Assembly (NCBI RefSeq): GCF_000485595.1
Contig: NW_014578276.1
Location: 27,203-54,912, forward strand
Reading direction: 5' to 3'
DNA: 27,710 bases
Source of the DNA: Priapulus caudatus
Lineage: Eukaryota; Priapulida; Priapulimorpha; Priapulimorphida; Priapulidae
Shown here: piece by piece, positions 9,541 through 17,970 of the stretch
How positions within the stretch are numbered: the stretch's first letter is position 1
Layout of the letters: the number at the start of each line of letters is the position of its first letter
Translations under genes and position numbers: made by a program
Notes under the pieces: model-generated
Seen by the model: the letters and a program-made list of their open reading frames with translations, nothing else
Told to the model about the DNA's origin: nothing
The model's database searches: none

Positions 9541-10555
9541 GGACGGCAGATCAAGCTTCTCTCCCAGATGTCTTTGCACTCTACTTTGCAAACTCTGATT
9601 TCAATTCATTTACAGTTGTTCCTATCGTAACTAGATCGCATTGTTGCAGATGAATACCGACGGGAAATGCCCTATCTCGCCGGGCGTGGAGGCGAACAGT
9701 AACGCAATGTGGCAGCACTGAGTGTTAGGATTAGGGTTAGGAATCAAGTTGTACGGGTTAGGTTAGGAATCAAAGGTTAGGGTTAGGGTTAGGTTAAGGG
9801 ATATAAGGGCCATTTCTAGTACGCGAAGTAGACTGTGGAATAACTTGGAAGATTTGGAATCTTGTGAAGTATACGTCAAACGTAAATAACGTGGACTGTC
9901 CCTGGCAACCCCGGGATAGCAACACCCATACCGGACAGTGCACGCGCGCCATCTATCCAGCATTAGAAATGGCGAACCCTATTAGAAATGTCACATGCTA
10001 TTGGAAAAACGGCAGGTCCTACACGCGATTAACGTCAAGCTTGCTTCAGCTTGACAAGGCCAAGGTGTTAGATGTCGCAAGCACTTCCTCACTGACCCCT
10101 AAGGCCTGCCAGAGGTTCAATTACGGCGATAGCCGATACAAAGGCGCCGGGAACAGTTTTAGCAATAATAGGCCAAATTCGCCTTGCGGCTGATAAGTGA
10201 CGGATCCGACAGATTCGCCTCATCAAAAGAGCGCGAAATTTTTTTCCGAATTAAAATTTTAAAATCCTTATGATCCGATATCAAAGTTACATGTCATTTA
10301 TACAATTGAATGTCTTTTTACAAAACCTTCTGGGACAACTCCTTGTACCCTGGGAGAGAGCGCGCCCTGTACCCCCTACAAGTGGGCTCCATCCCTCCCT
10401 ACCCCACCAACCTCCTGCAAATACAATTCTTTGTCGCTACTGCGCCAGTAAGAGTCTTCGGCAGACTAGTAAAACTGAACAGGACTAGTAATTTTTTTCT
10501 TTTAACGTAGCCTGTGACTAATGAACTGAAAATGGCTAGTGTCTAACCCTGGTCA
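9541..10555. other. Non-coding right part of the nested insert
   Basis: Outside the telomere-like tract (9724-9800) I see no gene. A plus-strand open frame at 9864-10193 (109 codons) has no recognisable domain and weak starts, and I treat it as chance. The pol frame of copy B resumes at about 10551. Confidence 0.45.
9724..9800 (+). repeat. Interstitial telomeric repeats (TTAGGG type)
   Basis: TTAGGATTAGGGTTAGG begins near 9725, and GGTTAGGGTTAGGGTTAGG near 9775-9794. The segment GGTTAGGAATCAA occurs twice between them. TTAGGG is the common animal telomere unit, and here it is internal and degenerate. It lies less than 200 bp from the minisatellite. Confidence 0.85.
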
Positions 10556-11880
10556 GTGTTGCCGATCAGTAGTAAGAAGCTGGAGGAGCTAAAGAAAGCT
10601 ACTTCCAACAACATCACACTCCAAAAAGTTCACAGAGCCATCGTCATGGGTTGGTCAAAAAGTGAACCTGAGCCCAAACCATTCTATCCATTTTGTGATG
10701 AACTGATTGAAGACGAGGGTGTGATACTGAAAGGTCAGAAAATAGTGGTACCAAAAGCACTGCAGCGTGAATACGCTAACTTAGTACATAGTGGTCATTT
10801 GGGGGCAGAAGCCACCAAGCGTCGTGCAAGAGACATGTACTGGCCAAGCATGTGTCGAGACATAGATGACATAATAGGCCAGTGCAACATATGCCATAGC
10901 ACAAAATCGCACCAGTCGAGAGAACCACTACTACCATATCCAGTGCCAAGCAGACCATGGGCAATAGTCGGAACGGATCTATTTGAGTGGCATGGCATGA
11001 TATACCTTGTCACAGTAGACTCATACTCTGGATGGTTTGAACCGAACACAGTTAAGGACACATCGACTAAAACAGTAGTGCAGAAACTCAAATCGCATTT
11101 CTCCAGGTTTGGTATTCCAGACATGCTGATCTCCGATAGTGGATCACAGTTCACGTCGAGAGAATTTAAGGACTTTGCAGTATCATGGGGACTCCATCAT
11201 ACAATGAGCAGTCCACATTTCCACAGTAGCAACGAACTGGCGGAGAAAGCTGTTCAATCTGCTAAGCAGCTACTTGAGAAATCGTTCAGAGATGGCACGG
11301 ATCCTTACCTGAACATTCTGAATTGGCGCAATACGCCAAGAGACAACACATTGGGATCGCCAGCGCAACGGAATTTGTCGCATCGAACAACCACAACAAT
11401 TCCTACGGCTGAAGCTCTGTTAAAACCAGAGATATTGGACCCTGAGCGGATCCAACACCAACTGCCAGAGAAAAGACAGCAACAGAAGAAGAATATTGAC
11501 AAGTCATCTAAACCACTCATACCTTTGCAGACAGGGGACACTGTTCGTGTGCAAACAGCGAAAGGTTATGACAAACTAGGTAACGTTGTCAAATTGGCGG
11601 ACGAGCCAAGATCAAATCTACAGAAGGGAAAGAATACAGAAGAAACCGACACCATCTTCTTAAGGTGCCAGCTGTTTCAGCAACACCAAATGCTGACATG
11701 CTTTCCACTTCAACAACCGTGAGTGTACCAACAGGTACAACCAACTCGACGGAAGCTAGGTGTGTCAACCCGGAGACAATTGTAGAAGGCAGTCCCAAAC
11801 CTGTGCCAGATCCCGGAGGCATTCCCAGAACAACGAGATGTGGGAGGATGATCAATCTTCCAGTACGATACAAGCAGTAA
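10551..11880 (+). pseudogene. pol: pol part 3 of copy B: integrase, with a 10-bp deletion
   Basis: The open frame 10556-11722 (388 codons) begins just inside the tether before integrase. The zinc-binding HHCC domain is HSGH (residues 78-81) with CNIC (110-113). The DDE core has Asp141 (VGTDLFEWHG), Asp194 (ISDSGSQF) and Glu230 (SSNELAEKAVQ). Asp194 to Glu230 is the DX35E spacing expected of retroelement integrases. At about 11613 ten bases present in copy A (426-455 region) are missing, which shifts the frame inside the GPY/F-like module (after residue 352). The original tail continues in another frame, 11665-11880, ending at TAA. The catalytic core is therefore whole, but the C-terminal module is broken and the N-terminal part of pol is separated by the insert. 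Confidence 0.9.
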
Positions 11881-12181
11881 AGATCGCGTTGCGAGTGTAA
11901 TAATGTAAACAATCGTGAGAAACGAATAATCGTGCTAAAGATAATTGACATTTGTGTAATGGTCATTTGCATGATCCAGAAAGTTGTGTTAACATTTGTG
12001 AGAGATTTTCTGTTAATCTGTGGTGTTAAGACACAGAAGCAACTTGTGTTAGATTTCACTAGAGAATGGGCCAGTCGTGTGAGAGCGATTTATTTCTTTA
12101 TATTTCCGACATAGCTATCCTATAGTAGAGACTTATTTTGTTGTATTCTATATAATTCGTACAAGAGTACTATTGTTCTAC

Positions 12182-12192
12182 AAAGAGAAGGA
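12182..12192 (+). other. Polypurine tract of copy B
   Basis: The purine run AAAGAGAAGGA ends exactly at the TG of the 3' LTR. It corresponds to 1024-1034 of copy A. Confidence 0.72.
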
Positions 12193-12375
12193 TGTAGATT
12201 AGCCGGCGTGCTTTGTGTATACGTGGCTATGTGACCAGAGTTGTGTATGCATCCCGATAGGGGTCGCTCGCTCTCTCGGCTCGCGGGTGTGTGAAGTTGT
12301 GTGATAAACTGTGATCCAGTCTCTGTCATAACAAAGTACTGTTATAGACTATATATTGAAGTAACAAAACTTACA
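12193..12375 (+). repeat. 3' LTR of copy B
   Basis: The 183-bp LTR runs from TGTAGATTAGCC to AACTTACA and pairs with 3150-3328. It differs by substitutions (for example TTGG/TTAG near the start) and by a 4-base expansion around the AATAAA site. Confidence 0.9.
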
Positions 12376-12380
12376 CTGTC
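12376..12380. repeat. Right target-site duplication of copy B (CTGTC)
   Basis: CTGTC follows the LTR end directly and matches 3145-3149. Confidence 0.88.
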
Positions 12381-15037
12381 AGATGGCAGTAGGCCTACTA
12401 CACCTTTTCTTACATGACTTGACCTTTGACATTACCCATGATGCTTTGCAAAGCTGTAACTCTGAACCTTTCCTCAACCTTGTAGATGCTGTAGAAACAT
12501 TACTTTATAAAATGTATGCTAATACAAGACTTTTTATTATTATTACAATTTATTACTTATTATTACTTACTTATTATTTATTATTACAAGGCTTATTACA
12601 ATATGCTGAGCACACCTAGCTCACTCTTGGTAGCCTGGTGTGTATGGTCTAAGCCAGCCTATGTGAAATCACGAAACACATGGCAGCATTAACTGACAAA
12701 ACTCCACTTATTTACATGTTTGGCCAACTAGTAAAACAGACTGGCTCATGGAGTCATTATAGCGAGAGGTATATATGTACTAGCTGCACTTGTCGTCTAA
12801 TACTGGTGTCGTATCTGCTGCATTGCCTTCCAGCCTTTCCCTCCTTTTTCTTCTTCTGCTGTTCACAGCAATGAGAGTCTTATCATGGAAATCCACCTCA
12901 GGTCTCAACTTGATCGCTGTGACAAATGTAAAAAAAACGTACGTCGATAAAAATTAACGTTATTTGATTTTAAATTTATATAGATTTCGTCATCAGTATG
13001 CAGTAACTAGAATAATGCATCATATAATAACTAGAAAGGGCAGTTGTCGCCAACTACATGTATCCCCCGTGTTCTCCCCAAGATGTGTAAGTATAAAAAG
13101 TTTGGTAGCGCTAGGTCAATTAGGGGCAGAGTTAGAGAGCGGAAGGGAAATATGAGCAGGGTCAAGGTAAAGGTCAAATAAAGGCCGCAGTGATCTGGTT
13201 TTGGTACGCTGCTCACCTTCTCCGGCTGATTTCGGTTAAAATTAGGCTTCATATAGATTTATGGTTCAATATTTATTAGAAATATTTAAAAAAAATGTTT
13301 TACAACCGACAGCTATACCGTTGCTTACAACAACGGTGGCGCCACTGGCAGCGCACCCACTGAAAAGTTGCACAAAGCAACGTTTCGGCTGCAGGCTACA
13401 GACCGAGGGTGTTTCTTATTTATTAATTTAAGAGCAGAAGGATTGCAATATCTTTAAAACAACATATAGTTTCAGTTATAATATATATATATATAATAAT
13501 TGCATTTTGTGATTAGCCCTACATCTGTAATGTGCAAAATATTTTGGCAAATGCGCAACTTTTTCAGGGTGGCAGCACGGTCGCGGGTGTCATGTCACCG
13601 CCCAAAAATGAAGATTTCGAAATTCAATGTTGTTTTATGACAAACGTGAATGCGTAAAATAGATATTTATAGGTATGTGCTATTATTTATAAATCTATCA
13701 TAATATACTCTCAAATTATAGAGTAAAGTATTCCTTTAAACATACATGAATCATTCTACTGAATGAAAAATATAACAGATTTAAGCTTAAATTATTAGAC
13801 AAGCTCTTCCATGATATACTTATTTTCTCCAGTGGATAGTTGCTCAAATTAAACCAATTTTTGTGATATATGCCTAAATAGCCTAATTTACATGACACAC
13901 GACTGCACATTTTTATTCACCTATTGTATTATCTTCCACCTTTGCTTGCACGATTTCTGTGGCCAGTGTGTTGTTCACCTCATCCGCATATGCTAACAAC
14001 TGAAAGCAGGCATAAGATATATCATATATGGTTTCATACTTATAGTATTTTAAGATATGGCATAGCATAATATAGGGAACAATCAGTATCAGCTATATGG
14101 TCACTTTGAACATGCAATTTTCGACTGCAACACTTAGTTAAGTTAATTATGAAAAAAACATTCCAGACAGAACTTTCTAGATAGTTACATATCCTGACTA
14201 ACTTCTTTCAACTTGGCTGGGTCATTTTCATGTTTGTGTTTCCTGAAGTTTTTATTTATCTCATCGCTTGCCGCTATAACAAAACATAATTTGTTTTACT
14301 TCTACTCAACATTTACACAACTTTTATAATAAGCCTTAGGTATAACACATACTATAACACATTTTGACTGAAACAATCGTGAAGCACTCATGGTTTTGTC
14401 AAGTGCACCTAACAAAACTTGATTAAGACTTTTACCTGTGTAAAATTTGTAATATACATCAGGGGTTAATAATGACAAATCTGTCATTATTAACCCCTGT
14501 ATATATGTTAATTGGACTTGCCACGCCCATGCTACCATGAAAAAATATTTCTAGTTGACATGATCTATGCCCAAACCAATCACTCACCAGTTAATGCTAC
14601 CGTGTCACCTTGGAAAACGTGTTGCCGCGTTCGATGGAGCCGTTTGTATGCTGACATAACCTAAAGGGCAGAGTAAATATCTTGTCATTCATTCATTCAC
14701 TGACGCATTGTTTTTACAAAACAAGCTACACCTAATCTATACAAACTACATGGTGATATACTAACAAAATACAAATCTATGCAGTACTTAAGGAAGGGCA
14801 AGACATGACATTGACAATCACTATAATCATGAACGACGATTTCAGAGTTTACGAGGGTTACGGTTTACGAGCGAGTTTTGTGTGAGCATGCGTCAAATTC
14901 TAAGGGTCAGAGGTATATAAACAAACCAGCTGGCGTATATGGTTGGCCATATCGCACTCAGAAATAATTATTTTTACTGTGATAAAAATAGTTTAGCCTT
15001 GGTTAAATTATAGCCCTTTTACCCAATAAGAGGCCTC
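12381..15037. other. AT-rich DNA without recognisable genes
   Basis: About 2.65 kb. It includes a TTATTAC/TTATTA-rich low-complexity tract (about 12530-12598), an AT dinucleotide run (about 13479-13500) and a perfect hairpin (14460-14499). Open frames are shorter than 80 codons and look like chance. I saw no repeat of the neighbouring elements, no RNA gene and no convincing exon. Confidence 0.5.
14460..14499. repeat. Perfect 18-bp hairpin
   Basis: CAGGGGTTAATAATGACA (14460-14477) and its exact reverse complement (14482-14499) flank a 4-base loop, AATC. Pairing continues imperfectly outwards (TATACAT against ATATAT). Such a clean palindrome in anonymous DNA often marks the centre of a foldback element or a recent inverted duplication. 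Confidence 0.85.
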
Positions 15038-15047
15038 GATACACATA

Positions 15048-15441
15048 GATCTATCTTGGTTAATTTTTACTCAACCATGTTGATCAAAACGTACTGCTGA
15101 CCAGTGAAAAAAATACACGGGGGCTCGGGGCGATATAGGGGTTAGAAATTCCAAAAAGAACCCCGGAAATGCCAAAAAGAGCCCCCGGAAATTTACATAG
15201 AGTTCAATGCAAACCAAATTTTAGAGTGCTATTTTCATGCACGCGAGCTTGAAAAGTAGCCCCCGAAAAAGAAATTTTCTCCCTGCTGCTGACGTTTCGC
15301 CTCCTATCAGGAGGCTTTCTCAAAGCTGACTGAAGTTGTCAGTTTTGACCATCAGATGGTGTAGTGGTCAACAGCTTGGTCCACACGTGTCTGAGTCTGT
15401 ATCCCCCCTCGTCATGGTTGATGTTCGGGGTCTTGCGGACC
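15048..15441 (-). repeat. Left (inverted) arm of the Penelope-like element
   Basis: On the minus strand this repeats the right arm: the end of the GIY-YIG frame, the TTTGAGAAAGCCTCC stem, GGAGGCGAAACGTCAGC, then TACGTTTTG and TTGAGTAAAAATTAACCAAG. It is interrupted by the hAT-like MITE. The arms diverge by a few percent by eye. Confidence 0.8.
15102..15285. mobile_element. hAT-like MITE, 184 bp, nested in the Penelope arm
   Basis: CTGCTGAC at 15094-15101 is duplicated at 15286-15293. The undisturbed right arm of the host element has this 8-mer only once, so the empty site is visible in the same window. The insert starts CAGTGAAAAAAATACACGGG and its other end reads CAGGGAGAAAATTTC...CGGGGGCT. 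That gives terminal inverted repeats of about 25-28 bp beginning CAGNG. An 8-bp duplication with such ends is the signature of hAT transposons. There is no coding capacity. Two similar blocks around CCAAAAAG...CCCCGGAAAT lie side by side inside it. Confidence 0.85.
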
Positions 15442-15478
15442 CCGACACACAATTGCGATACACAACATTACAGCCTGT

Positions 15479-15856
15479 GTCTACAAGATACCGTGTGCAA
15501 TGTGTGGAAAAAGTTATATTGGAGAATCCGGCCGCAAATTTGAAACCTGCCCTTAAAGAACGTAAAAGGACGTAGACTCCGTAGCTCCCAAATCTTTCAC
15601 AAGGGCCCAACGAAAACAGTCGGCCACTGAAATAACCAAATCCGCGATCACGGACCATGTAGCGACCGCCAATCACACCATCAATTGGGATAATTAGGAG
15701 ATTATCGATCGCAAGCAAATCAAAATCAGGTGCTGGATTAAGGAAGCCATCTGGATCCGCAAGACCCCGGACATCAACCGTGACGAGGGGGGATACAGAC
15801 TCAGACACGTGTGGACCAAGCTGTTGACCACTACACCATCTGGTGGTCAAAACTGA
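15479..15856 (+). pseudogene. GIY-YIG endonuclease domain remnant of a Penelope-like element
   Basis: One reading frame carries the domain from about 15479 to the TGA at 15854-15856 but has three internal stops. Visible blocks are VYKIPCAMCGKSYIGESGRK (the GIY-YIG core with YIG), SAITDHVATANHTINWDN, WIKEAIWIRKTPDINRDEGG, and a terminal RHVWTKLL. The Cys pair near the core, the DHxxxxNH block and the RKTP...NRDEGG block are typical of GIY-YIG proteins of Penelope-like and related retroelements. There the nuclease makes the target nick that primes reverse transcription. The frame is kept with hardly any indel, so decay has been mainly by substitution. That contrasts with the synthetase copy at 22634. 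Confidence 0.8.
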
Positions 15857-15960
15857 TAACTTCAGTCAGCTTTGAGAAAGGCTCCTGATAGGAGGCGAAA
15901 CGTCAGCAGTACGTTTTGAATCAACACGGTTGAGTAAAAATTAACCAAGATAGATCTATT
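15753..15960 (+). repeat. Right arm of the Penelope-like element
   Basis: It holds the last about 34 codons of the GIY-YIG frame and the 3' non-coding end. That end includes a stem (GGCTCC TGATA GGAGGC here; GCCTCC in the left arm) followed by GAAACGTCAGC. The element continues about 28 bases past the region of arm homology to the target duplication at 15989. Confidence 0.78.
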
Positions 15961-15998
15961 ATCTACCAACCAAATGAACTTATTTATTGATACACATA

Positions 15999-16164
15999 AT
16001 GTAACTGTGGCTATATTACTTTACTGGACGGGTCAGCTCAGCCTACCTGTGTATATAGATAGCTTTTTGCTGCTTAGTTTAGGAACAATGTAAAAAAATG
16101 CCCCATTCATTCTATCTGCCCAGTTTTTCAGGTTCCACACAGCACGTTTTACATTTATTTACCA
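15999..16164. other. Short AT-rich spacer
   Basis: Nothing recognisable. Its last bases, TTTATTTACC, form a palindrome with the GGTAAATAAA that opens the next repeat. Confidence 0.4.
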
Positions 16165-16536
16165 GGTAAATAAACACGAATTGTATTTACTACCAAAGAA
16201 TTCTCTACTCTCATTCGCTTAATTATTATTGCCGATAATCTCATAGTCATAGAAATGCCGTTCAAATGCTCCTCTGCAATACAAGTATTCCGCGCACACG
16301 CCGCTGTGCACAATCAACAAGAATAAAGTTTTTTTTATTCTTGTTGGTTATTATTTCAGCTCTTTATTCTTGTTGAAATGCTGTTTGTGAACGGCGGTCG
16401 CCGTGCCTGCGGTATACTCGTTCGTTGCAGAGGAGCATTTTATCGGCATTTCCAGGAGATTATCGGCAATAATAGGCAAAAGAGAGTAGAGAAACATTAA
16501 TAATTTGGTAGCAAATACATGTCGTGTTTATTTACC
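16165..16536. repeat. Foldback element with GGTAAATAAACACGA ends
   Basis: The left arm runs from GGTAAATAAACACGA through TTGCCGATAATC, GCTCCTCTGCAA and GCCGCTGTGCAC. The right arm repeats these in reverse complement, ending TCGTGTTTATTTACC at 16536. At the centre CAACAAGAATAAA (16315-16327) and TTTATTCTTGTTG (16334-16346) form a perfect 13-bp stem, and a further TTTATTCTTGTTG lies at about 16363. The arms are about 140 bp each and moderately diverged. There is no coding capacity. It could be a foldback/MITE-type element or two copies of one repeat inserted head to head. Confidence 0.8.
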
Positions 16537-16553
16537 ACCATTTTACTATTGAA

Positions 16554-16663
16554 ACGTTCCAAGTGCCTGTGCCTGTGGCTGTAAGTATAACTGTAACTAC
16601 GAGTACGAGTACGAACTCGCAATTGCATGCTGGGATTGACCACAGGCACTTAATTGGAATGTC
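16554..16663. repeat. Small inverted repeat between foldback copies
   Basis: TTCCAAGTGCCTGTG near 16557 is answered by CACAGGCACTTAATTGGAA near 16641-16660. Between them lies a short GTAACTACGAGTACGAGTACG stretch. The pair sits between the foldback element and its third copy, and may be a separate short element. Confidence 0.55.
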
Positions 16664-16684
16664 TGAAGTCTCTATAAAAAAAAA

Positions 16685-16846
16685 GGTAAATAAACACGAA
16701 ATGTATTTACTACCAAAGTCTTAATGTTTCTCTACTCTCTTTCGCCTATTATTGCCGATAACTTCCTGTAAATTCCGTTCAAATGCTCCTCTGCAACACA
16801 CAAGTAGTGAAGTACACCGCATGCACGCCGCTGTGCACAAACAACC
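16685..16846 (+). repeat. Third copy of the foldback arm, directly oriented
   Basis: This starts GGTAAATAAACACGAAATGT and follows the left arm of 16165-16536 through GCCGCTGTGCACAAACAACC. It then breaks off exactly where the GC-rich AGAGAGACCGG block begins. In the first copy the sequence continues into CAACAAGAATAAA, so the block at 16847 appears inserted into this copy. Confidence 0.78.
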
Positions 16847-17970
16847 AGAGAGACCGGATACAAGATGGCGTTGCGCAAAAGATGCGTTGTTCCCCGACCG
16901 CCGAAAGCGGTTAAGCCGCGCACTTCCGCGGGACTGGGCGCACGCGNCAGAGCCGCGCAGACGTCGACGCAGCCCGGATGGAGAAGGCGGCGCCGCAGGA
17001 AGGTCGACGGACGCCGCGGCCGGAAGAGCGCGTGCCGGAACCGAGGAGCGAGGCTAGAAAGGGAGTCTGCCTCGGGGGAGGAGGCCATGGAGCTCGGGCG
17101 ACGGGTGGAGAGCTGCCATTTCGCAGAAGACTGTGCGTGGTCCCCTCCGGGCGTCGGCAAGGCAGCAGCGCTCAGTGCAGGGGTTTCAAGTCGGTCGGCG
17201 AAACGCGCGGCCGAGGCTCATCAAGACCGACCTGTCCGGCGCGCGTGACTACCCCTCGTGCGCGCACGTGCCACCTGCACCGCCCGGTTGGTGACGGCCT
17301 TCGGAAGCCCGCTCCACCCTGGTCCCCGCAAAGGAAGTGCGGCTTGCCCCAGTGGGAAGGGGCGGCAGGAAGGTGCGGCAGCGGCGCGGCGAGAGGATCG
17401 CACGAACCCCGCCCCTGTCGCCCGGCGAGCGACGGCGCCCGCGGCCACGTCAGAGGTCCCCGCCACCAGGACGCAAACCTGGAGGGGGCGGGTTCCGATG
17501 TAACGCGCCGTTTCGTCGGGTCGTCGCGGCCTGACTCCTCCTGGGAACGAAGGCCTGGCACTGGTGCGTGTCGATTATGCCGGTGCCTGACCTGCACGTA
17601 CGTCTGACCACCACGGCGAGTCTATCCGCGGCGGTGCTCGTCCGCTCCAGCTGCCGCTGAGGTCCTACGGGGTGTGACTAAGGGCTACCCAGGCCGTGTG
17701 CTCTTACGCGCTGTCACACCACCTGGCCGCAGAGCACGCCCCTCACGGCTCGCACGTCTAAAGCCTCTCCCTCCGGCTGCGTCGTCGTCTCCTGTGGCGC
17801 AGCCTCTCCCTCCGGCTGCGTCGTCGTCTCCATCTGCTCTCCAGATGAGCCTGGCGACATGTCCGCCCCGGACATGTCGTCCCCCGGTAACCACTGAAAC
17901 AAACCATGGAGAAGATACACCATTAGTCATCTCACCGCTCACGTACGCACAAACGCAGGATTGTTACCCC
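16847..17970. other. GC-rich block starting with the dispersed AGAGAGACCGG repeat (copy 2)
   Basis: The first about 110 bp match 6141-6252. Downstream to about 17870 the sequence is very GC- and CpG-rich. Several overlapping open frames on both strands (up to 209 codons, 16978-17607) are Arg/Gly/Pro-rich and give no domain I recognise, as expected by chance at high GC. An N stands at 16947. This could be the body of a GC-rich mobile element, or a CpG island with an unrecognised first exon. A plus-strand frame opens at ATGGCG (16865), but I see nothing to support it. Confidence 0.45.
17742..17893 (-). other. Candidate exon on the minus strand with an internal duplication
   Basis: On the minus strand TTTGTTTCAG (17894-17903) is a strong splice-acceptor sequence. 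The frame after it is open and encodes DDMSGADMSPGSSGEQ and then two copies of ETTTQPEGEA. The two copies reflect a 30-base unit repeated at 17763-17792 and 17802-17831. This could be a low-complexity secreted or structural protein exon, but there is no partner exon I can point to. Confidence 0.25.

Larger units (their letters stand above)
6141..10550. other. Nested foreign insert of about 4.4 kb inside pol of copy B
   Basis: Everything here lies between the RNase H end and the integrase start of one retroelement, so it arrived after the element inserted. It starts with a GC-rich block shared with 16847-16955. It then has about 2 kb without recognisable genes (6330-8440), a degenerate ACGTGT-type minisatellite (about 8450-9540), telomere-like repeats (9724-9800) and more anonymous DNA (9800-10550). 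I could not find a convincing target duplication or terminal inverted repeats at its ends, so I do not know whether it is one insertion or several. Confidence 0.7.
3150..12375 (+). mobile_element. Ty3/gypsy LTR retrotransposon copy B, complete ends, interrupted by a nested insert
   Basis: The element spans 9226 bp between its LTR boundaries. Removing the foreign insert (about 6141-10550) leaves roughly 4.8 kb, a normal size for a Ty3/gypsy element. The order is 5' LTR, primer site, gag with CCHC motifs, aspartic protease, reverse transcriptase, RNase H, [insert], integrase, purine tract, 3' LTR. Protease-RT-RNase H-integrase order defines Ty3/gypsy rather than Ty1/copia. The coding region has several frameshifts and stops, so this copy cannot move by itself. 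The two LTRs differ at roughly 8-12 positions plus small indels in about 180 bp, so the insertion is not recent. Confidence 0.9.
15038..15998 (+). mobile_element. Penelope-like element, truncated, with inverted arms and 10-bp target duplication
   Basis: GATACACATA occurs at 15038-15047 and again at 15989-15998, bracketing the insertion (15048-15988). The left arm (15048-15441, less the MITE at 15102-15285 and one of its two 8-bp flanks) is the reverse complement of the right arm (about 15753-15960). The right arm carries the last codons of a GIY-YIG-type protein and about 100 bases of downstream sequence. Penelope-like elements are known for terminal repeats in direct or inverted order, strong 5' truncation and target duplications of variable length, and all three fit here. 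The reverse transcriptase is absent. Confidence 0.75.

Noticed and set aside
8340-9591. A dozen open frames of 60-213 codons on both strands (His/Thr/Arg- or Val/Cys/Arg-rich)
   Set aside because: All six frames are open at once because the ACGTGT/CACG repeat rarely contains stops. No frame has a domain, and the encoded composition follows the repeat.
9651-9721. TTGTTGCAG followed by ATG and a short frame (MNTDGKCPISPG), faintly like a catalase-peroxidase N-terminus
   Set aside because: Only about 23 codons before a stop, with no further homologous sequence. Chance is the simplest explanation.
6138-10551. hAT-like ends (CAGAG... and ...CCCTG) for the whole 4.4-kb insert
   Set aside because: The ends do not pair beyond a few bases, and the flanking 8-mers do not match convincingly.
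16978-17607. A 209-codon plus-strand frame and overlapping frames in the GC-rich block
   Set aside because: High GC makes long chance frames in every direction. No recognisable motif was found, and the region compared with 6141 varies by indels that would break any frame.
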